A stretch of 64,000 bases of DNA from Bradyrhizobium sp. 4 (GTDB lineage Bacteria > Pseudomonadota > Alphaproteobacteria > Rhizobiales > Xanthobacteraceae). A program made the position numbers and the translations under genes. Shown piece by piece: positions 41,758 through 51,148 of the stretch (its first letter is position 1; the number at the start of each line of letters is the position of its first letter). Location of the stretch: the NCBI RefSeq assembly GCF_023100905.1, contig NZ_CP064686.1, positions 2,666,001-2,730,000 on the forward strand, read 5' to 3'. Under the pieces are notes generated by a model that was given only the letters and a program-made list of their open reading frames with translations, made no database searches and had not been told where the DNA came from.

Positions 41758-42600
41758 ATGAGCAGGAACGTGATCCGGCGCAAATCTCTCGAGCCCCGCT
41801 CGCCATCGGAGGCCGACAACGAGGTGCGCGACGGCGGCGTGCAATCCGTCGACCGCGCGCTGTCGATTCTCGAGACATTGTCCGAGGACGACGAGGGCTA
41901 TCGCCTCAGCGACCTCGCTGTTCGCACCGGGCTCTCCGCCTCGACCGTGCACCGCTTGCTCGCCACGCTGGAAAGCCGCCGCTTCGTCCAGTTCGACCGC
42001 GCCGAATCCAAATGGCATGTCGGCGTGCGCAGCTTCACGGTCGGCGCGAGCTTTGCGCGGCGGCGCAATTTCAGCGCCCAGGCCATCCCCTATTTGCGCA
42101 AGCTGCGCGATCTTACCCGCGAGACCGCTAATCTTGCCATGGTCGACGACGAGTTCATCATCGTGCTGACCCGCATGGAGAGCCGCGAGATCATGCGTTC
42201 GCTGACCCAAGTCGGCGGCCGCGTCCCCATGGTGACCTCCGGCGTCGGGAAGGCGGTACTCGCCACCTATTCCGACGAGGACGTCGGTGCCGTCATCCGC
42301 CATCACGGCATGCCACGCTTGACCGAGAAATCCATCGTGCGGCCGAGCGATCTGTTCAAGGAGCTCGAAAAGATCCGAAAGCAAGGCTACGCGCTGGATG
42401 ATGAAGAGGCCTGCATGGGCCTGCGCTGCGTTGCCGCGGTGGTCTACAACGACTGCGCCGAGCCGCTCGCGGCGATTTCGGTCTCCGGCATGACGAGCCG
42501 GCTGACCGATCAGCGGTTACCGGAAATCGGGCAGATCGTCCGTGATGTTGCTGCCGAACTGACGGCCGCGCTCGGCGGGGCAGTTCCGACACCCCGCTAA
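41758..42600 (+). CDS. IclR-family regulator
   Basis: 280 residues from ATG 41758 (MSRNVIRRKSLEPRS). The N-terminal helix-turn-helix (VDRALSILETLSEDDEGYRLSDLAVRTGLSASTVHRLLATLESRRFV) and C-terminal ligand domain (VPMVTSGVGKAVLATYSDEDV ... EACMGLRCVAAVVYNDCAEPLAAISVSGMTSRL) define the family. IclR proteins such as AllR respond to glyoxylate. Here it sits between the oxalate genes and the transporter, with gcl-hyi-glxR 6 kb downstream, so control of either is possible. It is 61 bases after the synthetase and may be cotranscribed with it. Confidence 0.9.
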   Translation: MSRNVIRRKSLEPRSPSEADNEVRDGGVQSVDRALSILETLSEDDEGYRLSDLAVRTGLSASTVHRLLATLESRRFVQFDRAESKWHVGVRSFTVGASFARRRNFSAQAIPYLRKLRDLTRETANLAMVDDEFIIVLTRMESREIMRSLTQVGGRVPMVTSGVGKAVLATYSDEDVGAVIRHHGMPRLTEKSIVRPSDLFKELEKIRKQGYALDDEEACMGLRCVAAVVYNDCAEPLAAISVSGMTSRLTDQRLPEIGQIVRDVAAELTAALGGAVPTPR

Positions 42601-42703
42601 TCGGAAACCCGGGGTATGTCACTGGACAGTGTCGGCTGTTTTGGCTGATATGCGACCAAACGACACGATGCGGCAAACGTCCGCATAAGCCCGGAGACGT
42701 CCC

Positions 42704-43672
42704 ATGTTTCAACTTCCCGCGCGCCTCGTCGGCGCAGCCGTCGCGCTGACCCTTGCGGCAGCGACGCCGGCCTTTGCCCAGCAGCTCGAGCTCAAGCTGA
42801 TGGCACCGGCGGCGCCGGGCGGTGGCTGGGACCAGACCGCGCGCTCGATGCAGCAGGCGCTGGTCGCTGCCGGCGTCGCACGCAGCGTGCAGGTCACCAA
42901 CGTTCCCGGCGCAGGCGGCAGCGTCGGCATCGCGCAGTTCGTCAACGGCGCCAAGGGTGACGGCAACCAGCTGATGGTCAACGGCTTCGTCATGGTGGGC
43001 GCGCTCGCCATGAACAAATCACCCGTCACGCTCGAACAGGTGACGCCGATCGCGCGCCTCACCGAGGAAATCCAGGTGATCGTGGTGCCGGCGAATTCAC
43101 CGATCAAGACCGCGCAGGATCTAGCCGCAGCGGTGAAGGCCGACATCGCCAAGGTGACCTTCGCGGGCGGCTCGGCCGGTGGCGTCGATCATGTGATGGC
43201 GGCATTGTTCGCCGGCGCCGTTGGCGCCGACGCGAAGAAGATCAACTACATCCCGTTCTCGGGCGGCGGCGAGTCGCTCGCCGCCATTCTCGGCGCGAAG
43301 GTCACTGCCGGCATTTCCGGCCTCAGTGAATATGACGGGCAGATCAAGTCCGGCAAGCTGCGCGCGATCGGCGTGACCTCGGAGAAGCGCATTCCAGGCA
43401 GCGACATCCCGACCTTCAAGGAGCAGGGCATCGACCTCGTGATCGCCAACTGGCGTTCGGTGGTCGCGCCTCCCGGAATCACGCCGGAGCAGCGCAAGAC
43501 GCTGAGCGACGCGGTCGAGAAGATGGTGAAGTCGGACGCCTGGAAGGACATCCTCAAGCAGAAGGGCTGGGAGGATGCGTATCTCGGCGGCGACGCCTTC
43601 GCCGACTTCCTGAAGAAGGAAACCGTGCGCGTCACCGACGTGCTGAGATCAGTCGGCCTGGTCAAGTCATGA
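42704..43672 (+). CDS. Tripartite tricarboxylate transporter substrate-binding protein (TctC/Bug)
   Basis: 322 residues with a signal peptide (MFQLPARLVGAAVALTLAAATPAFAQQ). The mature protein follows the TctC/Bug pattern (MAPAAPGGGWDQTARSMQQAL, NVPGAGGSVGIAQF, and PFSGGGESLAAILGAKVTAGISGLSEY), with the usual two-lobe binding fold. It captures a carboxylate in the periplasm for the TctB-TctA membrane pair. The substrate (tricarboxylate, tartrate or another acid) cannot be told from the sequence. It overlaps tctB by 4 bases. Confidence 0.93.
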   Translation: MFQLPARLVGAAVALTLAAATPAFAQQLELKLMAPAAPGGGWDQTARSMQQALVAAGVARSVQVTNVPGAGGSVGIAQFVNGAKGDGNQLMVNGFVMVGALAMNKSPVTLEQVTPIARLTEEIQVIVVPANSPIKTAQDLAAAVKADIAKVTFAGGSAGGVDHVMAALFAGAVGADAKKINYIPFSGGGESLAAILGAKVTAGISGLSEYDGQIKSGKLRAIGVTSEKRIPGSDIPTFKEQGIDLVIANWRSVVAPPGITPEQRKTLSDAVEKMVKSDAWKDILKQKGWEDAYLGGDAFADFLKKETVRVTDVLRSVGLVKS

Positions 43673-44154
43673 CCACAGGCGATCCGGTCCAGCCGCCGCA
43701 GCGCGTTGATCGCGCCGGCGTCGTCATTGCTGCGTTGCTCGCAGGTCTTGCCGCGGTGCTGGTCTGGGACGCGCGCGGCCTGCAATCGACCACGATGTAC
43801 GGGATGGGGCCGGAAGCCATGCCGGTCGTGATCGCCTCCGGCCTCGCGCTGCTCGCGATCGGCAATCTCGTCGACGCGCTGCGCGGTCATTTGCCGGCGC
43901 GCGAGAGCGCCGATCCCGTGCCTGTGGTCTTGATCCTCGCTGGTCTTGCGCTGTTGATCGGCATCATCGGCTTCGGCGGCGGGTTCATCCTGGCGACGTC
44001 GGCGCTGTTCGTCACGACCTCGGCAGCATTTGGGCGTCGCGCCGTCCTCGTCGATTCCGCCATCGCCCTGGTGATGTCGATCCTCATTTATCTCGCGTTC
44101 GACCGCCTGTTGACGTTGAGCCTTCCGGCCGGCCCCCTGGAGCGACTGCTGTGA
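43669..44154 (+). CDS. Tripartite tricarboxylate transporter small membrane subunit (TctB)
   Basis: 161 residues, starting within the TctC stop codon (ATGA at 43669). Four hydrophobic segments (about 15-35, 55-70, 82-100 and 110-145) are seen, as expected for the small TctB subunit. The segment with TTMYGMGPEAMPVVIASGLALLAIGNL is typical. It joins TctA to form the inner-membrane carrier. The TctA start overlaps its stop by one base (TGATG). Confidence 0.9.
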   Translation: MTTGDPVQPPQRVDRAGVVIAALLAGLAAVLVWDARGLQSTTMYGMGPEAMPVVIASGLALLAIGNLVDALRGHLPARESADPVPVVLILAGLALLIGIIGFGGGFILATSALFVTTSAAFGRRAVLVDSAIALVMSILIYLAFDRLLTLSLPAGPLERLL

Positions 44155-45653
44155 TGGAAACTTTCGCGGCGCTGGCCCATGGCATGGCGGTCGCCGTCCA
44201 GCCGATGAATCTCCTCTACGCCCTGATCGGCGTGTTCCTCGGCACCGCCGTGGGCGTGCTGCCCGGCATCGGCCCGGCGTTGACGGTCGCGCTGCTGCTG
44301 CCGGTGACGTACAAGCTCGATCCCGGCGGTTCGCTGATCATGTTCGCCGGCATCTACTATGGCGGCATGTATGGCGGATCGACCACGGCCATCTTGATCA
44401 ACACGCCCGGCGAGAGCGCCTCGATGGCGACGGCGCTCGAAGGCAACAAGATGGCCAAGGCCGGCCGCGGCGGGCCGGCGCTCGCGACCTCCGCGATCGG
44501 GTCCTTCGTCGCGGGCACGATCGCCACCATCGGGCTTGCCTTTCTCGCGCCGTGGCTGGTCGATTTCGCCGTGCGCTTTGGCCCGGAGGATTATTTCGCG
44601 CTGATGTGCGTCGCCTTCGTCACGGTGTCGGCGACCTTCGGCGATTCCCCGATCCGCGGCCTGACCAGCCTGTTCATCGGACTGACGTTGGGCCTCGTCG
44701 GCATCGACAAGCTGACCGGTCAGGCGCGGCTTGCGTTCGGAGTGCCCGAGCTGCTCGATGGCGTCGAGGTGACGACGCTCGCGGTCGGCCTGTTCGCGGT
44801 GGGCGAGGCGCTCTACGTCGCGTCGCGCCGCCACCACACCGAGGAGAAGCTCGAGCCGGTGCGCGGCTCGCTGTGGATGACCAAGGAAGACTGGAAGCGA
44901 TCGTGGAAGCCGTGGCTGCGCGGCACCATGTTCGGCTTCCCGATCGGTGCGCTGCCTGCGGGCGGCGCGGAGATCCCGACCTTTTTGTCCTATTCCTGCG
45001 AGAAGCGGCTGACCAAATACCCCGAAGAATTCGGCAAGGGCGCGATCGAAGGCGTCGCAGGACCGGAGGCCGCCAACAACGCTTCGGCTGCGGGCACGCT
45101 GGTGCCGCTCCTGACGCTGGGATTGCCGACCTCGGCGACGGCCGCGATGATGTTGGCGGGGTTCCAGCAATACGGCCTCAACCCGGGGCCACTGCTGTTC
45201 GCCGAGCGGCCCGACCTCGTGTGGGGCCTGATTGCGAGCCTGTTCATCGCAAATTGCATGCTGCTGGTGCTCAATCTGCCGCTGGTTGGCCTGTGGGTGC
45301 GGCTGCTGGCGATCCCGCAACCGTGGCTCTATGCCGGCATCCTGGTGTTCGCGACCATGGGCACCATCGCCGCAAAGCCGTCGGTGGTCGAACTGTCGAT
45401 GCTGGCCGGCTTCGGCGTGCTCGGCTTTTTGATGCGGCGGTTCGATTTTCCGATCGCGCCCGTCGTGGTCGGCCTGATCCTCGGCCCGATCGCCGAGAGC
45501 CAGCTGCGTCGCGCGCTCGCGATCAGCCTCGGCGATCCCATGACGCTGCTCCAGAGCCCGATCTCGGCGACGCTGCTTGCACTGGCGTTGATCGCGCTGC
45601 TGGCACCCTTCGTGCTGAAAGGGATGGGACGCTTCAAGGCGAACGAGGACTAG
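44154..45653 (+). CDS. Tripartite tricarboxylate transporter large permease (TctA)
   Basis: 499 residues from ATG 44154; a GTG three bases upstream is also in frame. The TctA signatures are clear: GTAVGVLPGIGPALTVALLLPVT, YGGMYGGSTTAILINTPGESASMATALEGNKMAKAGRGGPAL and LGLPTSATAAMMLAGFQQYGLNPGP. Roughly 11-12 membrane segments are expected. It is the main transport subunit working with TctB and the TctC binding protein just upstream. The three genes overlap and form one operon. Confidence 0.95.
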   Translation: METFAALAHGMAVAVQPMNLLYALIGVFLGTAVGVLPGIGPALTVALLLPVTYKLDPGGSLIMFAGIYYGGMYGGSTTAILINTPGESASMATALEGNKMAKAGRGGPALATSAIGSFVAGTIATIGLAFLAPWLVDFAVRFGPEDYFALMCVAFVTVSATFGDSPIRGLTSLFIGLTLGLVGIDKLTGQARLAFGVPELLDGVEVTTLAVGLFAVGEALYVASRRHHTEEKLEPVRGSLWMTKEDWKRSWKPWLRGTMFGFPIGALPAGGAEIPTFLSYSCEKRLTKYPEEFGKGAIEGVAGPEAANNASAAGTLVPLLTLGLPTSATAAMMLAGFQQYGLNPGPLLFAERPDLVWGLIASLFIANCMLLVLNLPLVGLWVRLLAIPQPWLYAGILVFATMGTIAAKPSVVELSMLAGFGVLGFLMRRFDFPIAPVVVGLILGPIAESQLRRALAISLGDPMTLLQSPISATLLALALIALLAPFVLKGMGRFKANED

Positions 45654-45705
45654 CCATCCCGACGCGAGCGTCTTCTAATGCTACGTTCATCTCGTGGGAA
45701 AAGTC

Positions 45706-46506
45706 ATGCCGTCAGAGCTCCGTTCGCCCCGTCTCGCTGTCCTGATTGATGCCGACAATGCTTCGGCAAAGATCGCCGATGGACTCTTCGAGGAGATTGC
45801 CAAGATCGGCGAGGCCAGCGTTCGCCGCATCTACGGCGACTTCTCCAATGCCAGGTCGAGGGGCTGGGCCGACATCCTGTCGAAGCACGCCATCATCCCG
45901 CAGCAGCAGTTTGCCTATACGACCGGCAAGAATGCTTCGGACATCACCTTGGTCATCGACGCGATGGACCTGCTTCACAGCGGCCGTTTCGACGGCTTTT
46001 GCCTGGTGTCCTCGGACAGCGATTTTACCCGTCTCGCCGCCCGAATCCGGGAGCAGGGCATCGATGTCTTTGGGTTCGGCGAACAGAAGACGCCGGAGAG
46101 CTTCCGGCAGGCCTGTCGAAGGTTCGTCTACACGGAGAACCTGCTTCCCGCGCCGGCGAACACCCAGGACCCCGCCTCGAGATCGACGTCGCTTCAGCCG
46201 CTCGATGCCGCAACCCCCATCATCAAGAAGGTCATCACCCAGATGGAGAGCGAGGACGGCTGGGTGACGCTCGGGGAAGTCGGTCGCCAACTTGCCAATC
46301 TCGCGTCCGATTTCGATCCTAGAACGTTCGGCTTCCGCAAACTGAGCGACCTCGTGCGAAAGACCAATTCCTTTGAGATCGACGAGCAGAACGGGAGGTC
46401 GATGCGGATTCGGGTCAAGCCCGCTGCCGCACCGGCCCCGCGAAGGCGGAACTCGCGCAGACCCGCGAGGCCGGCGGCGGCAGGCGGTTCGACGCCTAAG
46501 GCGTAA
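45706..46506 (+). CDS. NYN-domain protein with OST-HTH/LOTUS domain
   Basis: 266 residues from ATG 45706 (MPSELRSPRLAVLIDADNASAKIADGLFEEIAKIGE). The PIN-like NYN nuclease fold has acidic residues in LIDADNAS, ASDITLVIDAMDLL and LVSSDSDFTRLA. A C-terminal winged-helix LOTUS domain (VITQMESEDGWVTLGEVGRQLANLASDFDPRTFGFRKLSDLVRKTNSFEI) and a basic tail follow. This LabA-like architecture suggests RNA binding or cleavage; the target is unknown. It is transcribed with no clear link to the flanking metabolic genes. Confidence 0.9.
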   Translation: MPSELRSPRLAVLIDADNASAKIADGLFEEIAKIGEASVRRIYGDFSNARSRGWADILSKHAIIPQQQFAYTTGKNASDITLVIDAMDLLHSGRFDGFCLVSSDSDFTRLAARIREQGIDVFGFGEQKTPESFRQACRRFVYTENLLPAPANTQDPASRSTSLQPLDAATPIIKKVITQMESEDGWVTLGEVGRQLANLASDFDPRTFGFRKLSDLVRKTNSFEIDEQNGRSMRIRVKPAAAPAPRRRNSRRPARPAAAGGSTPKA

Positions 46507-46591
46507 GCAGGGCGTGCCGTTATATTTGCGCTTGCCCGGTCGGGCGCGGAGCGTAACCATCGCAGGGCCATAACGCCACGCGAGGGTCCTG

Positions 46592-48394
46592 ATGACCAGA
46601 CTTACCCGCTTCGCCGTCGCACCGTTGCATTCGATGACCCGGCGTCTCGCCGATGTGGCCTCGGCCCGTGTCGCGCCGGATCTCGTCGTCACCGGCGCGC
46701 GCGTGCTCTCGACCTATTCGGAGCGCATCCATCAGGGACGTGAGGTCTGGATCACCGGCGGCCGCATTGCGGCGGTGAAGCCGGCTGGAACGGCCAAGAA
46801 GGCCTGGAGCGGCGTCACGACCTACGATGCCGCTGGCGGCATTATCGCGCCGGGCCTAGTTGATCCGCACATCCACATCGAATCCTCGATGGTGACGGCC
46901 TGCGCCTATGCCGAAGCCGCCCTGCTCAACGGCACCACCACGATCTTCTGCGACAGCCACGAGATCGGCAACGTCATGGACGTCGCCGGCGTCGAGGCGA
47001 TGCTGGAGGACGCGCGCGAGGCGCCGTTGTCGATCTTTTTGACCGTGCCAAGCACGGTGCCGGCCACCTCAGCCGCACTCGAGACCGCGGGTGGCGACCT
47101 CACGCCCGACAAGATCGCCGGCCTGTTCGACCGTTGGCCGGAAGCGGTCGCGCTCGGCGAGAAGATGGACTTTGTGCCTGTCACCATGGGGGACGAGCGA
47201 AGCCACGCCATCCTCGCCGCCGCCCTGAAGCGCGGGCGCCCGGTGTCCGGTCATGTTTATGGCCGCGAGTTCGTTGCGGCCTATGCGGCGAGCGGCGTCA
47301 CCGATACGCACGAGGCGATCGACCGCGACATCGCCGACGATTTGCTCGATGCCGGCGTCTGGGTGTTCCTGCGCGGAGGACCGCCGACCACACCCTGGCA
47401 CTCGCTGCCGCAGGCGATCCGGACCATCACCGAGCTCGGGGCCTCGCATAAGCGCACCGCAGTATGCACCGACGATCGCGACGCCGACGATCTCCTGCTG
47501 TTTGGGCTCGATTGGGTGGTGCGCGAAGCCGTGAAGGCGGGAATGTCGCCGGAGCAGGCTTGGTCGATGGGATCGCTGCATGGCGCCACGCGCTTCAACA
47601 TGGACAGCGATATCGGCGGGCTCGGCGGCGGCCGCCGTGCCGATCTGGTGCTGATGCACGACAATCTGAAGCCGCAATGCACCTGGTACGGCGGCGAGCT
47701 GGTGGTCGAGAACCGCAAGATCACGCCGCGGCTCGATCAGGCATTGTCGCAGCGATATCAATACCCGCAGGCGGCCTACGCGACTGTGAAGCTGCCGGAG
47801 AAGCTGAAGCTGACGCCGAAGCTGCCGGCGAAGGCCTGCACCGTCAATGCCATCAAGACCGCGTTGCCCGGCATCACGCTGATCCATGAGAAGATCGCGA
47901 TCGAGCCCGCAAAGGACTGGCCGACGCTGTTTGCGCGCTACGGCCTGTGCTTTGTCACGGTGGTCGAGCGCCATGGCAAATCGGCCGGCAATGTCGCCTA
48001 TGGCCTGTTGAAGGACTTTGGCCTGAAGCGCGGCGCGGTCGCCTCCAGCGTCGGGCACGACAGCCACAACATCATCGTTGCCGGCACCAACGAGGCTGAC
48101 ATGCAGGTCGCGGTCGCCGCCATCAAGGAGCAACAGGGCGCCGTCTGCCTCGTCGCTGACGGAAAGGTGAGGGCGCTGGTGCCGTTGCCGATCGCTGGGC
48201 TCTTGTCCGACAAACGCGTCACGGAGGTGGCGGAAGAGGTCAAAGTGCTGAAGAAGGAATGGGCGGAAGCTGGCTGCACCATCCCCTACATGGGCTTCAA
48301 TTTGATTCCGCTATCGGTCATTCCGGAAATTCGTATCACCGACAAGGGTCTCGTGCTGGTGCCGCAGATGCAGCTGGCGCCGCTGTTCGAGTGA
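46592..48394 (+). CDS. ade: Adenine deaminase-family amidohydrolase
   Basis: 600 residues. The amidohydrolase metal site GLVDPHIHIESSMVT and the later SGHVYGREFVAAYAASGVTDTHEAID segment match the adenine deaminase (Ade) family, as does the C-terminal part (GKSAGNVAYGLLKDFGLKRGAVASSVGHDSHNIIVAGTNEADM). It would convert adenine to hypoxanthine in purine salvage or breakdown. The neighbouring gcl-hyi-glxR genes use glyoxylate, an end product of purine degradation, so a purine link is plausible. The ATG at 46592 is used; a later ATG at residue 15 is possible. Confidence 0.85.
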   Translation: MTRLTRFAVAPLHSMTRRLADVASARVAPDLVVTGARVLSTYSERIHQGREVWITGGRIAAVKPAGTAKKAWSGVTTYDAAGGIIAPGLVDPHIHIESSMVTACAYAEAALLNGTTTIFCDSHEIGNVMDVAGVEAMLEDAREAPLSIFLTVPSTVPATSAALETAGGDLTPDKIAGLFDRWPEAVALGEKMDFVPVTMGDERSHAILAAALKRGRPVSGHVYGREFVAAYAASGVTDTHEAIDRDIADDLLDAGVWVFLRGGPPTTPWHSLPQAIRTITELGASHKRTAVCTDDRDADDLLLFGLDWVVREAVKAGMSPEQAWSMGSLHGATRFNMDSDIGGLGGGRRADLVLMHDNLKPQCTWYGGELVVENRKITPRLDQALSQRYQYPQAAYATVKLPEKLKLTPKLPAKACTVNAIKTALPGITLIHEKIAIEPAKDWPTLFARYGLCFVTVVERHGKSAGNVAYGLLKDFGLKRGAVASSVGHDSHNIIVAGTNEADMQVAVAAIKEQQGAVCLVADGKVRALVPLPIAGLLSDKRVTEVAEEVKVLKKEWAEAGCTIPYMGFNLIPLSVIPEIRITDKGLVLVPQMQLAPLFE

Positions 48395-48440
48395 GCGCTT
48401 TCACGCGTGTCTCGATCTAACTGACTGAAGCTACCGCGAT

Positions 48441-48468
48441 TTTTCCGCGGCTGCCGCATCGTGGAAAA
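48441..48468. promoter_or_regulatory. Inverted repeat upstream of gcl
   Basis: TTTTCC (48441-48446) is inverted as GGAAAA (48463-48468) with a 16-base spacer, 80 bases before the gcl start. It could be a regulator site, for example for the IclR protein, but arms are short. Confidence 0.3.
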
Positions 48469-48547
48469 TAAAATCGATCTCGTTGAGTGAAGCCCTCGCG
48501 GGCCCGATGATCTCGCTCGAGCCAATGCAACTCAAGCGAGGTCCGAT

Positions 48548-50338
48548 ATGGCGAAGATGCGAGCCATCGATGCTGCCGTGCGAATTCTGGAGAAGGAAGG
48601 TATCTCGACTGCCTTTGGCGTTCCCGGGGCGGCGATCAATCCGCTTTACTCAGCGCTGAAGAAGCGCGGCTCGATCCGCCATATCCTGGCGCGGCATGTC
48701 GAAGGCGCCTCGCACATGGCCGAGGGCTATACGCGGGCCAAGGCAGGCAATATCGGCGTCTGCATCGGAACCTCGGGGCCGGCCGGGACCGACATGATCA
48801 CCGGGCTCTATTCGGCGATCGCCGATTCCATCCCGATCCTCTGCATCACCGGGCAGGCGCCGCGCGCGCGGCTCTACAAGGAGGATTTCCAGGCCGTCGA
48901 TATCGAGTCGATCGCAAAGCCCGTGACCAAATGGGCGGTGACGGTGCGCGAGCCGGCGCTGGTGCCCCGCGTGTTCAGCCAGGCGTTTCACGTGATGCGC
49001 TCGGGAAGGCCCGGCCCGGTCCTGATCGACATGCCGCTCGACGTGCAGCTCGCCGAAATCGAGTTCGACGACGAGACCTATGAGCCACTGCCCGTCTACA
49101 AGCCGACCGCGACCCGCAAGCAGGTCGAGAAGGCGCTGGAGATGCTCAACGCGGCCGAACGTCCGCTGATCGTCGCGGGTGGCGGCGTGATCAACGCCGA
49201 CGCCTCGGATTTGCTGGTGGAATTCGCCGAGATCGCCAATGTGCCGGTCGTGCCGACGCTGATGGGGTGGGGGGCCATCCCCGACGACCACGTGCTGATG
49301 GCCGGCATGGTCGGTCTTCAGACCAGCCATCGTTACGGCAATGCCACCATGCTCGAATCCGATTTTGTGCTCGGCATCGGCAACCGCTGGGCAAACCGCC
49401 ACACCGGCTCGGTCGAGACCTACACCAAGGGTCGCACCTTCGTGCACGTGGATATCGAGCCGACCCAGATCGGGCGCGTGTTCAATCCCGACCTCGGCAT
49501 CGTCTCGGACGCGAAGGCGGCGCTCGAACTGTTCGTCGCCGTCGCCAGGGAGTGGCGCCGCTCAGGCAGGTTGCGCGAGCGCCAGGCGTGGCCCGCTTCC
49601 TGCCGGGACCGCAAGAAGACGATGTTGCGCAAGAGCCATTTCGACAACGTCCCGATCAAGCCCCAGCGCGTCTACGAGGAGATGACCAAGGCGTTTGGCC
49701 GCGACACCTGCTACGTCACCGTGATCGGCCTTTCGCAAATCGCCGGTGCGCAGTTCCTGGGTGTCTACAAGCCGCGCAACTGGATCAATGCCGGGCAGGC
49801 GGGGCCGCTCGGCTGGACCCTACCTGCGGCGCTCGGCGTGCGCGCGGCGTGCCCGGATCGCGATATCGTCGCGCTCTCGGGCGACTACGACTTCCAGTTC
49901 CTGATCGAGGAGCTCGCGGTCGGGGCGCAGTTCAACCTGCCCTACATCCACGTCGTCGTGAACAATTCCTATCTCGGCCTGATCCGCCAGGCCCAGCGCG
50001 GCTTCGACATGGACTATCACGTCCAGCTCTCCTTTGAGAACATCAACGCGCCCGAGCTCGGCGGCTACGGCGTCGATCACGTCGCCGTCGCCGAAGGGCT
50101 CGGCTGCAAGGCGATCCGCGTCACCGATCCCAAGGACGCGCAGGCCGCGTTCGCCACCGCACGCGAATGGATGGCGAAGTACCGCGTGCCTGTGATGGTC
50201 GAGTTCATTCTCGAGCGCGTCACCAACATCGCGATGGGCACGGAAATCGACAACGTCGTCGAGTTCGAGGAGGTGCTGGACCTGCCGCTCGACGAGGTGG
50301 CGACCGCGCGGCCGGGCGTGCTGCAGCCGGCGGAATAG
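48548..50338 (+). CDS. gcl: Glyoxylate carboligase (tartronate-semialdehyde synthase)
   Basis: 596 residues (MAKMRAIDAAVRILEKEGISTAFGVPGAAINPLYSAL), very close to Escherichia coli Gcl along its whole length. Like that enzyme it has Val51 (ARHVEGASH) where related TPP enzymes have the catalytic Glu. The TPP site is SGDYDFQFLIEELAVGAQFNLPYIHVVVNNSYLGL. It condenses two glyoxylates to tartronate semialdehyde and CO2. First of the tight gcl-hyi-glxR operon (12-base gaps). The glyoxylate source may be purines or oxalyl-CoA. Confidence 0.97.
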   Translation: MAKMRAIDAAVRILEKEGISTAFGVPGAAINPLYSALKKRGSIRHILARHVEGASHMAEGYTRAKAGNIGVCIGTSGPAGTDMITGLYSAIADSIPILCITGQAPRARLYKEDFQAVDIESIAKPVTKWAVTVREPALVPRVFSQAFHVMRSGRPGPVLIDMPLDVQLAEIEFDDETYEPLPVYKPTATRKQVEKALEMLNAAERPLIVAGGGVINADASDLLVEFAEIANVPVVPTLMGWGAIPDDHVLMAGMVGLQTSHRYGNATMLESDFVLGIGNRWANRHTGSVETYTKGRTFVHVDIEPTQIGRVFNPDLGIVSDAKAALELFVAVAREWRRSGRLRERQAWPASCRDRKKTMLRKSHFDNVPIKPQRVYEEMTKAFGRDTCYVTVIGLSQIAGAQFLGVYKPRNWINAGQAGPLGWTLPAALGVRAACPDRDIVALSGDYDFQFLIEELAVGAQFNLPYIHVVVNNSYLGLIRQAQRGFDMDYHVQLSFENINAPELGGYGVDHVAVAEGLGCKAIRVTDPKDAQAAFATAREWMAKYRVPVMVEFILERVTNIAMGTEIDNVVEFEEVLDLPLDEVATARPGVLQPAE

Positions 50339-50350
50339 GGGACCAGCATC

Positions 50351-51136
50351 ATGCCGAAATTCGCCGCCAACCTCACCATGCTCTTCAACGAGATGCCGTT
50401 CATGGACCGTTTCGCCGCGGCCAAAGCGGCGGGCTTTTCCGGGATTGAGTACCTCTTCCCCTATGATTTCGAGAAGGCGCAGTTGCGCGAGCAGCTCGAC
50501 AGCCTTGGGCTGACGCAGGTGCTGCACAATCTGCCGGCCGGCAATTGGGCCGCGAGCGAGCGCGGCATCGCGATCCTGCCGGATCGTGTCAGCGAGTTCA
50601 GGGACGGCGTGTTTCGCGCCATCGACTATGCCAAGGCGCTCGATTGCGAGCAGCTCAATTGCCTCGTCGGCATCGCGCCTGTCGATGCCGATCCGCGTGA
50701 GCTCAACGAAACGCTGGTCGGGAATCTGCGCTTTGCGGCGTCGACCCTGGCGCGGGAGAACATCAAGCTTCTGGTCGAGCCGATCAACACGCTCGACATT
50801 CCCGGCTTCTTCCTGAACGGCACCGAGCAGGCCGTGCAGCTGATCTCCGAGGTGCGCTCGAACAATCTGTTCATCCAGTACGATATCTACCACATGCAGA
50901 TCATGGAGGGCGATCTCGCCCGTACCATGCAGGAATATCTCCCGCAGATCGCGCACATCCAGCTCGCCGATAATCCCGGCCGCCACGAGCCCGGCACGGG
51001 CGAGATCAACTATCCCTTCCTGTTCCGCCATCTCGACGCGATCGGGTATCGCGGCTGGATCGGTTGCGAATACAAGCCGCGCACCACGACGCTGGACGGC
51101 CTGTCCTGGCACGCGGCGCAGACTTTCGAGACCTGA
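50351..51136 (+). CDS. hyi: Hydroxypyruvate isomerase
   Basis: 261 residues (MPKFAANLTMLFNEMPFMDRFAAAKAAGFSGIEYLFPYDF). A TIM-barrel isomerase of the Hyi/OtnI type. Conserved stretches include LVEPINTLDIPGFFLNGTEQA, IQYDIYHMQIMEGDLA, HIQLADNPGRHEPGTGEINYPFLF and GWIGCEYKP, which hold the metal and catalytic acidic residues. It interconverts hydroxypyruvate and tartronate semialdehyde. Located 12 bases after gcl and 12 before glxR. Confidence 0.95.
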   Translation: MPKFAANLTMLFNEMPFMDRFAAAKAAGFSGIEYLFPYDFEKAQLREQLDSLGLTQVLHNLPAGNWAASERGIAILPDRVSEFRDGVFRAIDYAKALDCEQLNCLVGIAPVDADPRELNETLVGNLRFAASTLARENIKLLVEPINTLDIPGFFLNGTEQAVQLISEVRSNNLFIQYDIYHMQIMEGDLARTMQEYLPQIAHIQLADNPGRHEPGTGEINYPFLFRHLDAIGYRGWIGCEYKPRTTTLDGLSWHAAQTFET

Positions 51137-51148
51137 GGAAACTTTGAC

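Noticed and set aside
48441..48468. TTTTCC/GGAAAA as a firm IclR operator
   Set aside because: Arms of six A/T-rich bases are too short to claim; kept only as a low-confidence site.
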